From: Sycon ciliatum
Taxonomy: Eukaryota; Porifera; Calcarea; Leucosolenida; Sycettidae
DNA: 64,000 bases
Reading direction: 5' to 3'
NCBI RefSeq assembly: GCF_964019385.1
Contig: NC_088647.1
Span: 7,163,628 to 7,227,627 of the forward strand
The stretch's first letter is position 1. Each line of letters begins with the position of its first letter. The translations under genes and the position numbers were made by a program. The notes under the pieces are model-generated. The model saw only the letters and a program-made list of their open reading frames with translations, was not told the origin of the DNA and did not search any database. Of the stretch, positions 38,331 to 52,612 are shown piece after piece.

Positions 38331-41300
38331 TCATGGCTGCACCTGACTCGTGCTGTCTGCTTGCGAGTTCCCGGCTTGCCATGCTGCAAACGCCGGGGTC
38401 AGCTTCGCTCTGAAGAAATACTCGAGTCGACCACTCAGCTTTGCCATCTCCTTTTCATAGGAATCTTGGGCGAGTTCATGCTGTGACCCATGGGTGCCAC
38501 CTGCATTAACAGTTTTTAAAACATCGCAGGAGAGCAACACCAATATCATATACATTTATAATACGAGACAAAGCAAAAACTTTGGAGAGAGGAAAAAACA
38601 CTTGACTTGCAGAGTACGAACCTGGCGGCTTGCCAGGGGTTAAATAAGTACTATGTACTAGTAGTATGTCAAGTTACTCAGAAAAGTGTTTGTAGTTTAG
38701 TTGTGTTGGACAATCTATTCAAGTTCCCTAAGCTCCAACGAACCCCTTGATCTTGTAGAGTGCATGCCACAAAAGGCAGCACATCCCCTTCAACTCCACA
38801 CCGTTATAATAATTGCATACGCCTATATGGTATTATGGTATTTCCGTACCTTTGTCACTGGTGGCAGACTGTGAGCGTTCACTTGATTTGCCAGAGCCGG
38901 GCCGCGAGCTGGGTCGCGAGCCTGGCTGTGAGCCGGGCCGTGAATCGGGCTGCGACTCTGGGCGAGACGTCGCTCGCAACGAGCCAGTCGAGCTAGACTC
39001 CAGATTGGTCTCCGTTACCACCTCCTGCACATTGGATCAACCCATCAGCAAACACATACATTATACACATGGATGCGGACATACATATACCCACACACAC
39101 AAAAAAAGCATACACAGACGCAGATGCACAGACAGACAGACAGACAGACAGATAGCACGACTAAAAATAGCCGAACCACATGACAGAAGCAGGCCTCAGG
39201 AAGGATGCTGATTCGGATACAGAGAGACAGAGAAAGGGACAGACTATTGTCTGAAAAGAACAGACCGACGGGCAGACATATAGATAGCCAAACACACACA
39301 CACAGTCTAACCAAGTCTCTACTTGAACCGTGAATATATTTCTGTACACCGGATATGCAAAGCAGGATAACACAGCTGTGAGTGCAACTTATCCTGCTGA
39401 CAGTTAAGAGATTCTCCATCCCTTCCGAGAGGATTTAAGAATCCATCGCTTATAAAAAAAATAGTAGGGATGACAAAGTCATCTTGTCACTTTTTGATAA
39501 CTAACGTTAGGGAGTCATTTGATAGGGGTTTAAAACTTCAAAGTGATAATTTCAAGTCGTGATGGTTCTGTGTTCCAAAGTAACTAACCCTCAGGGCACA
39601 GCCTGATCACCAGGCATAATGCTTATGTCTATTTTGTAGTGTATACTGACGTGCACAGTCCAGCAGAGAATGTAAAGATGTGTCGCCACACCAGAGGCAA
39701 AACCACGTCAAGCATGTGTGGAATCACTCAAGTGTACCGGGCAGATGCAAGAGAACAGGCATGGCTCTGGCTTGGTATAATAGCACTTTTTTGTCCTGCT
39801 GGTGTAGGTGTTTTGTGTGCATCTTGTGTTGGCACCCAAGAAAATAATATGACTCATCACACGTGGTTCACCTAAATACGGTTGACATCTTCCACAGTGG
39901 TGGTGATGTGCATGTGTACGTGAGGGGTGGAGGGGTGGAGGGGGGGGGGGGGGGTCTCCCAACCAATGTCTTATGCCCAGAGGTACCATGGGACTTTGCT
40001 GCCCAAGGACTTACAGCCACTGGGCCCTCCATACTTGCTGCACCTGATTTGCGTCCACGTACTTGTTGTTGCTGCTGCTGTTGCTGACTGCCGAGTGATG
40101 TGTGCGAGCCAGTGCTGGTTCCCGTTTGACTGGGCGTGGCTGACAGTCGTGACGGAGCACCATCAAGGCTAGCCTGACTGCCATCACTGTCACCAGCGCC
40201 ACGCGATTGTGCCTGAAAGAGCTGAGCGAAGCGATCCACGGCGACGGCTACTTCGGACACTTTTTCAGATTCGACCGCGGCGACACTCGATTTGGAGACA
40301 ACGTTCGCCGACACGCAGCGTGAACCTGCCGGAGGGTCGTCACCGTGTACGGAGCAGAGCGCCAGTGCTGTGAACACCTGATGGTAGGTGATCTCGTGCT
40401 CCATATTTGCGACGGTGTCGGCGTGGTGCGCATTCGGGCTGGTCGTGGCGATGGCGTCGCATGCCACCGGATGCGTGATCCGGCCACTGTACAGCTTCAG
40501 TGTCTGAATGTGAGAGTGTGAACATACACACATTTGTATGGGGGAGGGCACAGCACACAAACAAGCACACCGACATGCATGCATTCAAACACAGACACAC
40601 AGACACGCACGCACAGACACAGACGGACGGACGGACGGACGGACAAGTTCATGCCAAACAATCAGTACTGTCTAGCCGGAATTAGTCATTCAGCCATGGT
40701 GCATGTATACGTATTGATGTGATGTGACTGTACGGCGAACATGTTGCCATAAGGCGTAGACCACGTGAAGAAAGATCCCAACCGCAAACTGAGAGCCTCA
40801 CACAGAACTATGAAGAGGGCAGGTAGGCAGACACAGCGCACTCATCCCATAACGACAATTCTCTTCAAGTGTACTTCAAGTGCATACCTTCAACATCATC
40901 ATGAAATCGCTGGCCGTGGGCAGTTGCTCTTCGCCTTCAATCACCGGACGAGGCCGCTGAAACATAACGTCCATTGAGCACAGTGCCGTGTAGAAGTCAT
41001 AACAGAGAGATCTGTATGGCAGGATGGCATGCAGCAACTCCGGACGCTGGTAAACAAGACCTGCAGGCGAAAGAGAAGGAGATTCGACACCACAACGGCT
41101 ACCATTAACATTTTTCATCGTCCCGAGTGGATTCTCTTGAGCTCTTCCAACCTCTGCGGGTCTCAATTGAGGTCTTGTGCTAAGTAGTTGTGGAAAGAGC
41201 CGCATGACATGTGCGGCCTAGATATACACCAGAGTGCGTCAGCGGCGGATCCAGCGGTCTCTACAGGGGGGTTCCAGTATAGTCAAAACTGAATAGCTGA

Positions 41301-42904
41301 TACATGTACATGGTTGCCAGTAGTATTATTTCGAAATTTAGGGGGTTCCTCGGAACCCCTCCTGGATCCGCCCCTGTGCGTAATGTCAGTACTCTATGCC
41401 CCCATCCGACTTACTCTGATGCTGGCAAGCACACTGGCCGAGGTCATTCCTCACAAACTTGCTCACACAGACAGCAAGTGGATACCGAGCAGCTCTGCAG
41501 CAACAAGACAACATGAAAATACAGTGATACAGTCATGTACTTAGTATAGTATAGTGACCACTCCACGGCATACCGCCTGGGAGACCAGTCTCTATTAGGC
41601 ATGCATGTTGTTCTCCTAAGCTGTTGTCTTTAATTGAGACTACAGGAGATTCCACTGCAGCAATTTACACATTCTGGAGGAGCCTTTCCCTTCGCAGCAG
41701 TCTAACATTTCCCATGTAATTAGCCATGAAATGGACCTTGTGGTAAGCCCTTAAAATGTCGTGAGTTCTAAAATAGCTGGGAGTTGAACTGGTCTCGACT
41801 TTGTCACCTATGACCGTTTTGCTGAAGAGCACTACTGACATAATGCCCTCCCCACCACTGGACCTACACACTCCATCACTGGACCTACACACTCCACCAT
41901 AACCGAAAGAGATAGCCGACATGCCAATTCTAAGCCGCGATAACGACGTGTACATATGGATCAAATTGTTTACCATCACTCAAAACCCGATATCGAAACA
42001 TACGCCATACAATATTAAATCCATGACTATAGAACAATAAGGGTAATCAAGGCTTGTTTTCTGCTACTCAAAGTTTCATGCTCTTGCAATCGTCAGGCAA
42101 CATGAGGATGGGGTACTGACCATGCCGGTATATATGCCAGGAGAGGGTGGGTCTTGTAGCGCGGTATGAAAAGCTGTGTGTGAGTGTGGGGCTGTATAGG
42201 TTTCAGGTATTGCATGACTACACAGGAGGATGCACCAAGTGCGTACTTGTTAGCACTACACAGTATAACAGAGGAAGGCTAGTACAGTCAGACCTCGCTT
42301 ATCCGGTCCTCTTTTATCCGGACCCCTCGCTATCCGGTAGAAAATTATTGGTTACCGATTTACAGCATATGCCATGCATACATACAGTAAGTGTGTTCGA
42401 CCATCCGGTTCCCTCGCCTATCCGGATATTTTTGTGGAAAACGGATGTGTGCGGTTAAGCTAGGTCTGACTGTATATAGCAACTCTGAGTGACATGCTCC
42501 GTGTAGTCATCACTGATGCAACACGCTACATTCTCTGACTGTGCTGTTTTACGACTTACTGGACTTTAGGATCTTCTTTGTAGAGATCAAATGCTAAGAA
42601 CGTTATCCACTGCAAGAATAGCCGGAATGGGACACAGTAGTTGGGGTCATGCAGGGATTTTCCCTCTATGAGACCCTTGCCGATGATGCGATCAACCTGC
42701 GCGAACGTGTAGTCGTCACGGTACAGCTGTAAATCTTCACACAGCACCCAGAACTGTGTGTGTCAGTAGCAGCATGCACAGACATACACAGTGGATGCAT
42801 GCACCCACACACACGCATGTGCACACACACACATACATACACATGTGTCATGTACATACACACATACGTACACACACATGCGCACAAACAAACACAAACA
42901 GACA

Positions 42905-42972
<68 letters not shown>

Positions 42973-45900
42973 GGACACAAGCACAGATAGCACACTCTAT
43001 TGAACTTGGTATGCAGAGAACAAGCTGCCAGAGCAATACCACACCAGCTTCCAAGTTGACTGATATTTGGCTGAAAGCGAAGCTATGAAACACGAACCGC
43101 ATTCTACCATGCACCTGTGTGAGGTGGAACACCCGGCATACGATAACATGGTTGGTTCTTGGACTTGATAGTTGATACAGTATGAATGGGGCAAGCTCTA
43201 AATTGCAATAACCGTAAACGAGATACAGTCAGCGGACCTCGCTCACATCTGGTCCTCTTTTAGTACCCAGTGGACACTCTTTGAATTAGTTCTTACTCCA
43301 CCACATACCCTCTCTGAATGACCTCATTCACACCAGCAACACAACTACAAGTTGGTGTAGAAATTGGCATGCATGTTTTCCTCCATACCTGAGATGTTAC
43401 CCTCCTACTTTATCAATGGCCAATCTGGTGAAACAGATCAGTAGTGAACATCATGTAGTATGGTGCAAAAGGGTTTCAGTGTCCCTGGTCCCTCACCTTT
43501 CTGACCATTGTCACGAAAATAGTAACAAATGCGGCTTTAAAAGCAAGGTGTGAGTATGTGAAAAACATGTGCAGGTCATTTAGGATTGCTAGCATTAAGA
43601 GTACGATAGTAGAAAACAGATATTGACTGAAGTACAGAACCACTACTGTACCTGGCTACGTGTCATGATCTGTGATTCCTCCACCTCGTCAGTGTCCTTT
43701 CCAATAGAGTTGTAGTATGCGTATGCCGCCTCCAGCCTGTCAATGTACTTTAGCAGCGCATTGTGCACCTGAAGTACATGTACGCATGCAACCAAACACA
43801 CACAAAGAAGACACGCACACAACACACAAAGAAGACACACACAAACACAAACACACAAAGAAGACACACACACAAACACACACACACACACAGAAGACAC
43901 ACACACATCATCATAACAAGTACATAGAAGTATTATACACCGATGGGTACCGTATTTCCCCGATTATAGGGTCGCACCTTTTTACACTAAAAATCAAGGG
44001 TGAAAAAGGGGGTGCAACTTACAATCGAGCATGACTTACTACTTAAGTCACTCAGTATATCAAAACAGTATTGCTCAAACCTGGAAATGGGGGTGCGACT
44101 TATAATCGAGTGCGACCTATAATCGGGGAAACACGGTATACTATTTCAGAATCAGTATGCTGCGTGGTGTACACACGTCATGAAACGAGGCGGTAAAGGT
44201 TGTAAATATAGCTAGAAAAAGCAGTCTTAAATTATATTGAGACCATCTAAGAACACAATCAATGCTACTGTAAATTTGAACAGAGGTTATGACTACGTGA
44301 ACAGTGCCATGGTCGGGAGTCAGCAGATTCGCTTATGGGCGCTAATTTATACGGCGGAGTCGCTTACGGCCACACCATATGGAGTGACTAAAGAGGACAG
44401 GTGCGGCAAGCCAGTGCTAGCACATCGCTGCGCCGACATGGGCGTAGCCACACCGTCCGCAGCATCTCTTGAAGACGATGGATGAAATCGCATACCCTCT
44501 ACAGGTTCCTCAGTGCAAGGTAACCCGTCTTGCCCACCAGGTCTTCACCCATAACAGGGTAAGGTTTTCCAGATGCACTATACTAGCCTATGTGTGGGCA
44601 TAAATCCCTTCATACCATGATTCTAACTATAACCAAGGCTTGGGAAATGACTTCCTTCGCGACCCTACAAACTTTCATTTAAGATTTTGAAGCAGTGCAA
44701 GAACACTAACTTATGGAGGTTCAAAAACAGATAGCTGCCAAGTCCAGTTGACAGGGTCCATTCCCTCAGCAAGCCACGCGAGAACATCACACATAGTGTA
44801 CTGACCTCCAGGAGGTGGTCATGTCGCTCATCTTCACTGATTCCCGCCAGCAGCTCCTGCTCAACAACATAGTTATACGTGCGAGTTGCGTCCACGTCGT
44901 CACAGCTATGGCCGCCAATGTCACCTGCAAAGCACACGTTGAAACATTGAAACAAGGCATTGCTTGTAAGAACATATTGCAGAGGAGTATAGTAGGCAGG
45001 ATTTCAGCCCAGCTGATTTCAACCAAGCAAAGCATGCATTGTTCTAGAAAGCTAGCATCCTCCTTGGGTGCTTGGAGTCAAAACCAACCGATGACAGCCC
45101 CCATACAGCAGACATACTCAGTCGAAGTAATTTACCGGGTGAACCGCGGGGCACTGGCTACCTATTTGGCTTGTGTACAAAGCATGGGTAGTGGATCTAA
45201 TACAGAAACAGCCCACTAGAAAACATTTTGATCATGTCTCACACCCAACTTACCTAGAAGCAACATCAGCGCTGCATCTTCGCGTCCAATTCTGGCACCT
45301 TGGACTTCTCCACTTCCATTTTCGCCTCCCATCTGCCGTAACACTTCCTTTGGAAGGACTCCGCTGAAAATGTTGTTTTCAAACAAACCTGACCACAAAA
45401 CATGAACATCAAGACCGAATGCAGATAAATAGAAACTTGTTACTTTGCCGTGATACTGTAAACCGCCCAATATTTGCGTCACTAAGCTTTTGCTATCTCC
45501 CAGAACCAGCGAGTTTGTGATGGCAAATGTCAAACATAAAAAAGTCGCAAACAGGCACTTTGCCCAAAAGGTGCACAGATGCCCGCATGCAGGGGAGACA
45601 AAATTTCCCGACACCCTTTCCTCTTTCCACGATGCTACATCTTTGTCTTTCAGTACCTTAACTGCGGTCAGCGTTAGGGCCGCCCAGGTCTCTTCCAATA
45701 GAATGCAACAGTGCTGTGCAGATGACACAAACAGTCAATTTGGGTGCACTGCAAGAATAGTCTGTAACTGTTACACCTTCTTCTGCCTTCCTATCACTGC
45801 ACACCTTGTACGTGCCTATCACTGCACACCTATGTACGCGCCTATCACTGCACAGCTTGTGCGCGCCTATCAGTTGCACACCTTGTGCAACTTCTAGCAC

Positions 45901-48900
45901 TTACTGTTCACGGCTAACCTTGGCACCTGGTTTTCTACTTACTGTATACAACTGCTTCTTTACTAATACAGAGACGATTATTCCTCAGCCGACTAAGTGA
46001 GACGTTTACATTGGTAGCAAGAGGATGGTTTTCGATGGTTATCTTCAGTTTGCACTGGTTCTGACGCCTGCTGTCTTATCGTTCCTGGTACTCGGTTTAC
46101 TGGTTTTCGCCGCTATTCAGAAGCTGCTGCGAGTTGCCAGGCTATTAGCCAACGGTCCAACGCTAACAACAGTACCTGTGACTCCTTGGAAGGGTATCGG
46201 AGCCACGGTCAACCAGAATCGGCCTACCTCGAGACCTCGGCCTTGTACGAAGGAGCCTCAAGTGTTCGGTGGCGAGGCAAACCAGTTCAAGGAGGGGTCT
46301 TTCGCTATCGAATTGGCTCTCAAGTCCCTGGAATAAGACAGTTCGGATAGAGAAGTGAACTATGCCGCTAGTTTCCTTGTAGGCAACGCTCGCCTTTGGC
46401 TCATCTCTTCCCTGGAAGCTGGTGAAACCTTTCCTGACCGGCCGTCACTAAGAGATGCGCTTGCTAAGGTATACGGTCCAAGCCTTCAGGTTCCTGAGTT
46501 GGACGAGCACTCAAGAGCGCTGCTGTTCACCAACGGGCTGTACGGCGATGTCCGAGAACAGGTACTTCGTGACCATCCGAAAAAAACCTTGTCGGCGGCC
46601 ATACAGTCAGCTCTAACCTGCGGTGCTGTTAGCTCCGTACTCGACGCCATGAGTCACCCAGTCACCAAGTCACCGAGTCACCAAGTCACCCAGTCACCGA
46701 GTCACCAAGTCACCTGCGTCGCTGTTAGTACCCGTACTCGACGCCACAAGTCACCCAGTAACCCAGTCTCCAAGCCACCCTGTCACCAAGTCACCCAGTC
46801 ACCCAGTCAAGTCACCAAGTCACCCAGTCACGGAGTCACCCAGTCAGCTAATGGGTCTCATCTCACCCAGTCAGGTAATGACAATGCATATCGCCTAAAC
46901 CTGCCGACAACCTTACGCTGCCACCCTGTGTTCAATGTGACATTTTATTTAGCCAGGTTAAAGCACCTCTCAGGGGGTGTTGCACCACTTACCGCTGAAT
47001 TTGACGCCATTGGTTGATGTGATTGTGCCTTTGCCATGTTTGAGGTTGTTCTCCCAACTGCCGCTGTACTCCATTCCACTTCACAACGATAGAAGAGAGA
47101 GAGACACACAGCATTAACAAATAATTTCACACAGCAATGGCAGCATTTACTTCATTGATAGTGGCTGGAAATCTCTAACATTCAAACTATTGTAACTCAA
47201 GGTCTGACTGTACCCCCCAAAAAATAGAAAGTCGTATGTCTTTCAGTAGTGGCATTCCAACAAATGCGGAAAACGCAGCCTAACTGAGTCTCCAACGAAC
47301 CGTAACAAATGCCTTTCTATGACCCCAAGCAGTGAGGCACATTATGAAGCATTCACACTGAACATGAGGTCTTACTTCGAATAGGACATCGTGCCATGTC
47401 CTTGCCGTATTCCTTCCACGAAATCTCCGACATAATGCGTTTGGATAGGATGCTGCAGAAAACAGACAGGAGCATGCATGTATGCTGGCACATTGCAATA
47501 GTAAAATGTCTCGAGCATCGTCCCATACACCATTTGCAGCACGTTGGTTGGCTACAGGCACTGCTCATTGGATGAACTAGTTGATCCATGACGGTGTCAT
47601 ATAATGTGACTTCAGCGACTAATGCAATGAATTTCTCAAAGTCAATCACAGACAGGGCACAGTTCAAGAGAGATGGTCACTGCCTTTTTTCCCCACGGCT
47701 GGTACATTACATGATCAATACATCCGTATAAATATGGGGCTGCTGGCACTACATGATTTTCGGCTATTTAGAATAGGAAATCTTCATAAACTTCAAAGCC
47801 AAGGAAAGGCCAAGGAGTGTTTTTCTTGATGTCAGTGTACTCGGAAGTATACTCATGAGCCCTCCTCCAACTTTGAAGGTCAAGTCAATTTTGGAGATAA
47901 GGAGGCTTCAGATGGACAGCTGTGCTGCGGAAACCTCCTGGTTCGAATGTCTACATGCTTTTTCAGCACGCTGGGAAATCTTGTTAATACTCGTACATGT
48001 ACTTCAGGTTTCTGTAAGTATTGCAGGGATGAATTTATCCGGTATCGCATCGCAGTTCACTACGCAAAATCGATCTACTGCTACTCAAAAATGACAGTGA
48101 CACGCAGAAAACTGCGATACATACATTGTCCATGTACAGGCTGTCCATGCTTTTTGTAGCTTACGCCACAATTGAGATTTTGCACAGCAAAAACTGCTAT
48201 GCAAACACACGACAGTAAATTCATCCCTGTATTGGAACCCTTAATCGTCAGTTCACACGGAGCTTTATACAACCTTGTTACTACTTACATCAAGAGAGGT
48301 ACGCTTCATCCATCGATGTTCTCCATGCCCATGCTATGCATGTATTGGTGACCGAAAGGCAGTGCATGTAACGGTTAAACCATCAGCATGGTCACGGCAC
48401 AACATGTCGGGGATAGGACAAGAGACAGTAAAACACCACAGTAATGCCTTTGTCGCGCAATACGTGCCACTCACTTAAACACAACACTACTTCAAAGTGC
48501 ATGTGACTAGAGTGTGTAGTACTGGAAAATTGTCGCATGACAGGTCACTCATAATCATGCTATGGCGTCATACTCGAGTGTGAGTAATTAAGCTAACTAG
48601 TGGCTGTTGGGAATTCCCTTGTATGATAGGAATATTCGTTTGAGGGAGTTGAAAATAGGATTGTGGCAAATACAATAAGTGGCACATTTTAACGATCAGA
48701 TTTTCGACCTGTCGCGTGACCACAATATAGTCATGTGACCACAAGACATCACATGACTGACATGCATGATCAATCATGTAATCACGAGACTTGCAAGTCC
48801 TCATATGACGTACTAATGCACAGCCCTCTGATCAAGAAAGAGCCTTTGTTTGATTACATACATACATGGTGATATGTGGTCGCCCCTTCTTACCATAATA

Positions 48901-50813
48901 CCATTCTTCCACTGGCCAGTGTAGCGCTCGGACCGCGCAGTCCAGGTGAAACAGCCATGGCCAGTACGGCAGCCATTGACCCAGTTGCCTTCATAGGTAT
49001 TCCCAGACCTGGTCAGTGTGCACACATCAACAAGAAGAGTACAAGACTACAGTGTACAACCTGAGCCGGTGCACGCACATGACCAGCACTGCACACAGAC
49101 ATGCACTATGTTTCTGTACCCTGGTGAACAGACACGAAATACTTTACACATCAAATTCATACAATTCCTTGCCGTGTTTACTATTTAGTTTCCTGTCGGT
49201 AAGTTGGCAAACATATACAACCTTACTTGTAGATTTGTTTTCCATGTCCGTTCCTCACATTGTCTGTCCAGTCTCCATCATACGACTCCATTGGAGCGTA
49301 ACAGTAGACCATACGACCCTGCCGCAAAAAAACAAACAGCGTGTCAACAAGTAACAGGCCCGGCATACCAGATGCCAGGGGATATGACAAATTACGGAAG
49401 TTCTGTCCTACCCGGATAATTCTAAAATCTGCCATTTTCTTCGAAGTCACAGCTCCGCAGTGCAACAATCTCTTTTCCCAAGAAAGTTTGAAAATACTTC
49501 TAAAGTAGGATATTGGAATTCGGAATGCTTTGTCCCTGTGAATGTTCCCTGGGTAGTTCCAGTACGAAGACTTGCCATTCCATACAGGCAAGAGTAGCTA
49601 ATGACCCAGAGTGTGCAGCTGCAGTCTATGGGGTCAGCGATGGCAGAATCATCACGTGGAAAGCCCGTACACAATATCTGTGCCCTGTACACACACATGA
49701 TAGCTTATGTGTTGTATGCAACCCTCAGTGCACAACTCCACGGTGGTCCACGGTGCACTATTTGTCAGCGAAAACTATTGAACCATGTAATGTCATGTGA
49801 GTTGGTCTACTGCTTAGCTATATTGTGTAAGAACACTTGAAGGTTACCAATTGTTCTCAATCTCACCTTGCCAGTACGCACACCATTCACCCAGTCACCC
49901 TTGAAGAGTGTCTTGGACGGTTCATGAACGTACACTCCGCTACCATGCCGAGTGCCGTTCACAATGTTCCCTTTGTATTCACTGTGCACATACGGAGTCA
50001 GAATGGACAGGCACAGGCAATTCTAAAAGAAGTGGTATCGGCCACGATTCAAAGTACAGTCAAACCTGTCTAAGGCGACCCCTCAAGGGACGAGAAAAAG
50101 TGGTCGCCGTGGCCAGGTGGTCTTCTTCTCCAGGTTCAGTGGGTCACGTGACCATATCCACATGTGATACATCATTTTGATCAGTGTAACGCAGTCGCGG
50201 GTGGGTGGTCGTCGGTCGCGTTGAGTGAGTGGTTGCCTTATCCAAGCTGTTTTGAATGTGAATGCGTCCGTGACAAGGAAATGTGGTCGCCATGGTCGAG
50301 TGGTCGCCATTACAGGTTTTACTCTAGTGGCATACGACTCGAACTATGCGATCCCCGAAGGCTAGTAGTTAGGATACCCTAGGCAGTACTTCAAAAATAT
50401 ACACGGCACAATCCTATTTTGGTGCCAGGATGTTGAATTCTCAGTCCCCATACCAATCGTTTCTATGACCAATACACTCTGGAATGCCGGAGTCGGCAAC
50501 CTCCCAATATGAGCAGACATGCTCACCTTCCATCCGGGTAGAATATACTTGCAAACCCATCTGGCTTGTTGTTGACAAACTCACCCTGCACGGAGGAGGA
50601 AAGACCAAGGAAAGAGATTGCAAATAAAGCAGCTCAGCAGAACTTTCAATACCATTTTTAGCCAAAGTATTGGGAATCAGTATCTCCCTTGACAATCTCC
50701 TACAAGTCAACCCAAGGGAACAACGTGTTGTTCAGCAGCGGCTCCAGTAATCCGATTCTGTCACAGAACAGTTCGAGCCAGGCGTGATAATATCATAATA
50801 GTCTAGCTCCAAG

Positions 50814-50854
<41 letters not shown>

Positions 50855-50857
50855 TGT

Positions 50858-50888
<31 letters not shown>

Positions 50889-50893
50889 AGTGT

Positions 50894-50973
<80 letters not shown>

Positions 50974-51441
50974 AAGGCCGTCACAGCTGGGGCGGCTGGG
51001 GCGGCTGAGGCCGCCCCACTTTCTCGGCCGTTTTTTTTTTTTTTTTTGGAGCACACTCTATGCATGATCGCAGCTCAGCCCAAACGTGGCAAATAATGAA
51101 GAATCCTTGTCCCCGATCGTGGTTTATTGCAGAATCAAAAAAGTCTTTCATTGCACTCACAACACACTGAAATGGCACCAAATGCCTGGAAATGCTTGCA
51201 AATTGGCTTCAATTTTTGAAATTTTTCCCGTGGGAAGATAATGAAGAACCCATGTCCCCGATCGTAGCGTCTTCTTGGTTTGTTGCAGAATCAAAAAGTC
51301 TTTCATTGTAGTTACACTGAAATGGCACCAAATGCCCGGAAATGCTTGCAATTGGCTTCAATTTTTGAAAATTTTCCCGGGGGAGGACCCCGGACCCCCC
51401 TTCCAAGGCCGCCCCACCTCCAAAGTCGGTGCGACGGGCCT

Positions 51442-51518
<77 letters not shown>

Positions 51519-51959
51519 TTACCAACCGCCAGTGTATGCCGGAGGATGTGGTGTGGTGTGTGTAGAAAAAAATGGAAAGATGAAAAAAAGGGATTCACTG
51601 GCCAGAAAAAGTCACTTCAAACAGCTGTGTGGTGGATACCAGGCTAAAAATAGTGCCGGTCAATTCATCAGCCTTGCAAGCTGTTGAATGGTGTAATCCC
51701 AGCACAAGTTGCTATGTCTAACATAGCTGTTCGCTATCATCGCTTCCGTGATGGGCATGTCTGAGGTCTGAGGTGTGTGTGTGTGTGTATGTGTGTGTGG
51801 TGTGTGTGCATAGCTGCCGGAGATGGCTCTCTCGTGGTGCCAATTGAACATGATCCCTGACCTCTCAGCAGACTGCCGACTTTCTGCCGTCGCTCATCGT
51901 TCCATGTTGTCGGCCCCGCAAGGGGACACGTGACCGTAATGGCAGTGTTTACCAGGACC

Positions 51960-51996
<37 letters not shown>

Positions 51997-52005
51997 TGTG
52001 CGCAC

Positions 52006-52036
<31 letters not shown>

Positions 52037-52542
52037 TGTGTGCGTGTGCGGTGTGTTTGTGTGTGTATGTATGTATGTGTGTATATATGTGTGTGTGTGT
52101 AATTCTGTCTGTCTCCTAACAGGTATGTCTGTACCATCCATCAATCTTTCTGTCTAACTGTAAATAGCTGAACCACACCACAGAAGCAAGTTTCATGACA
52201 GTGTGCCTGTGGGTCTGTGCCTCTGTTGCCGTTGTCCTTTTGACCTCTATATGAGGTCTGAGCGACCCTTTTGGCGTTTCGCTGTGCGGAGTCCGCCGTT
52301 GTGTGTGGATTGCGCACGGGCTGCGCCATTGCGCGCATGCGTATATTCATTATCCTTGCCACTGGCTGGTTCCACGCGAGGGCATTGGAAGAGCCCATCA
52401 TCGAATCGTAACTCGTTAACCCGGCAACAATTGACGTCCAATGAGCGGCTCGAACCCACACCCTGAGATGAAGATTCTCATGCTCTACCGACAAAGCTAG
52501 CCCCGTTGAATCGTAATCCGACGACACATCTGTTTCTCTCTC

Positions 52543-52612
<70 letters not shown>

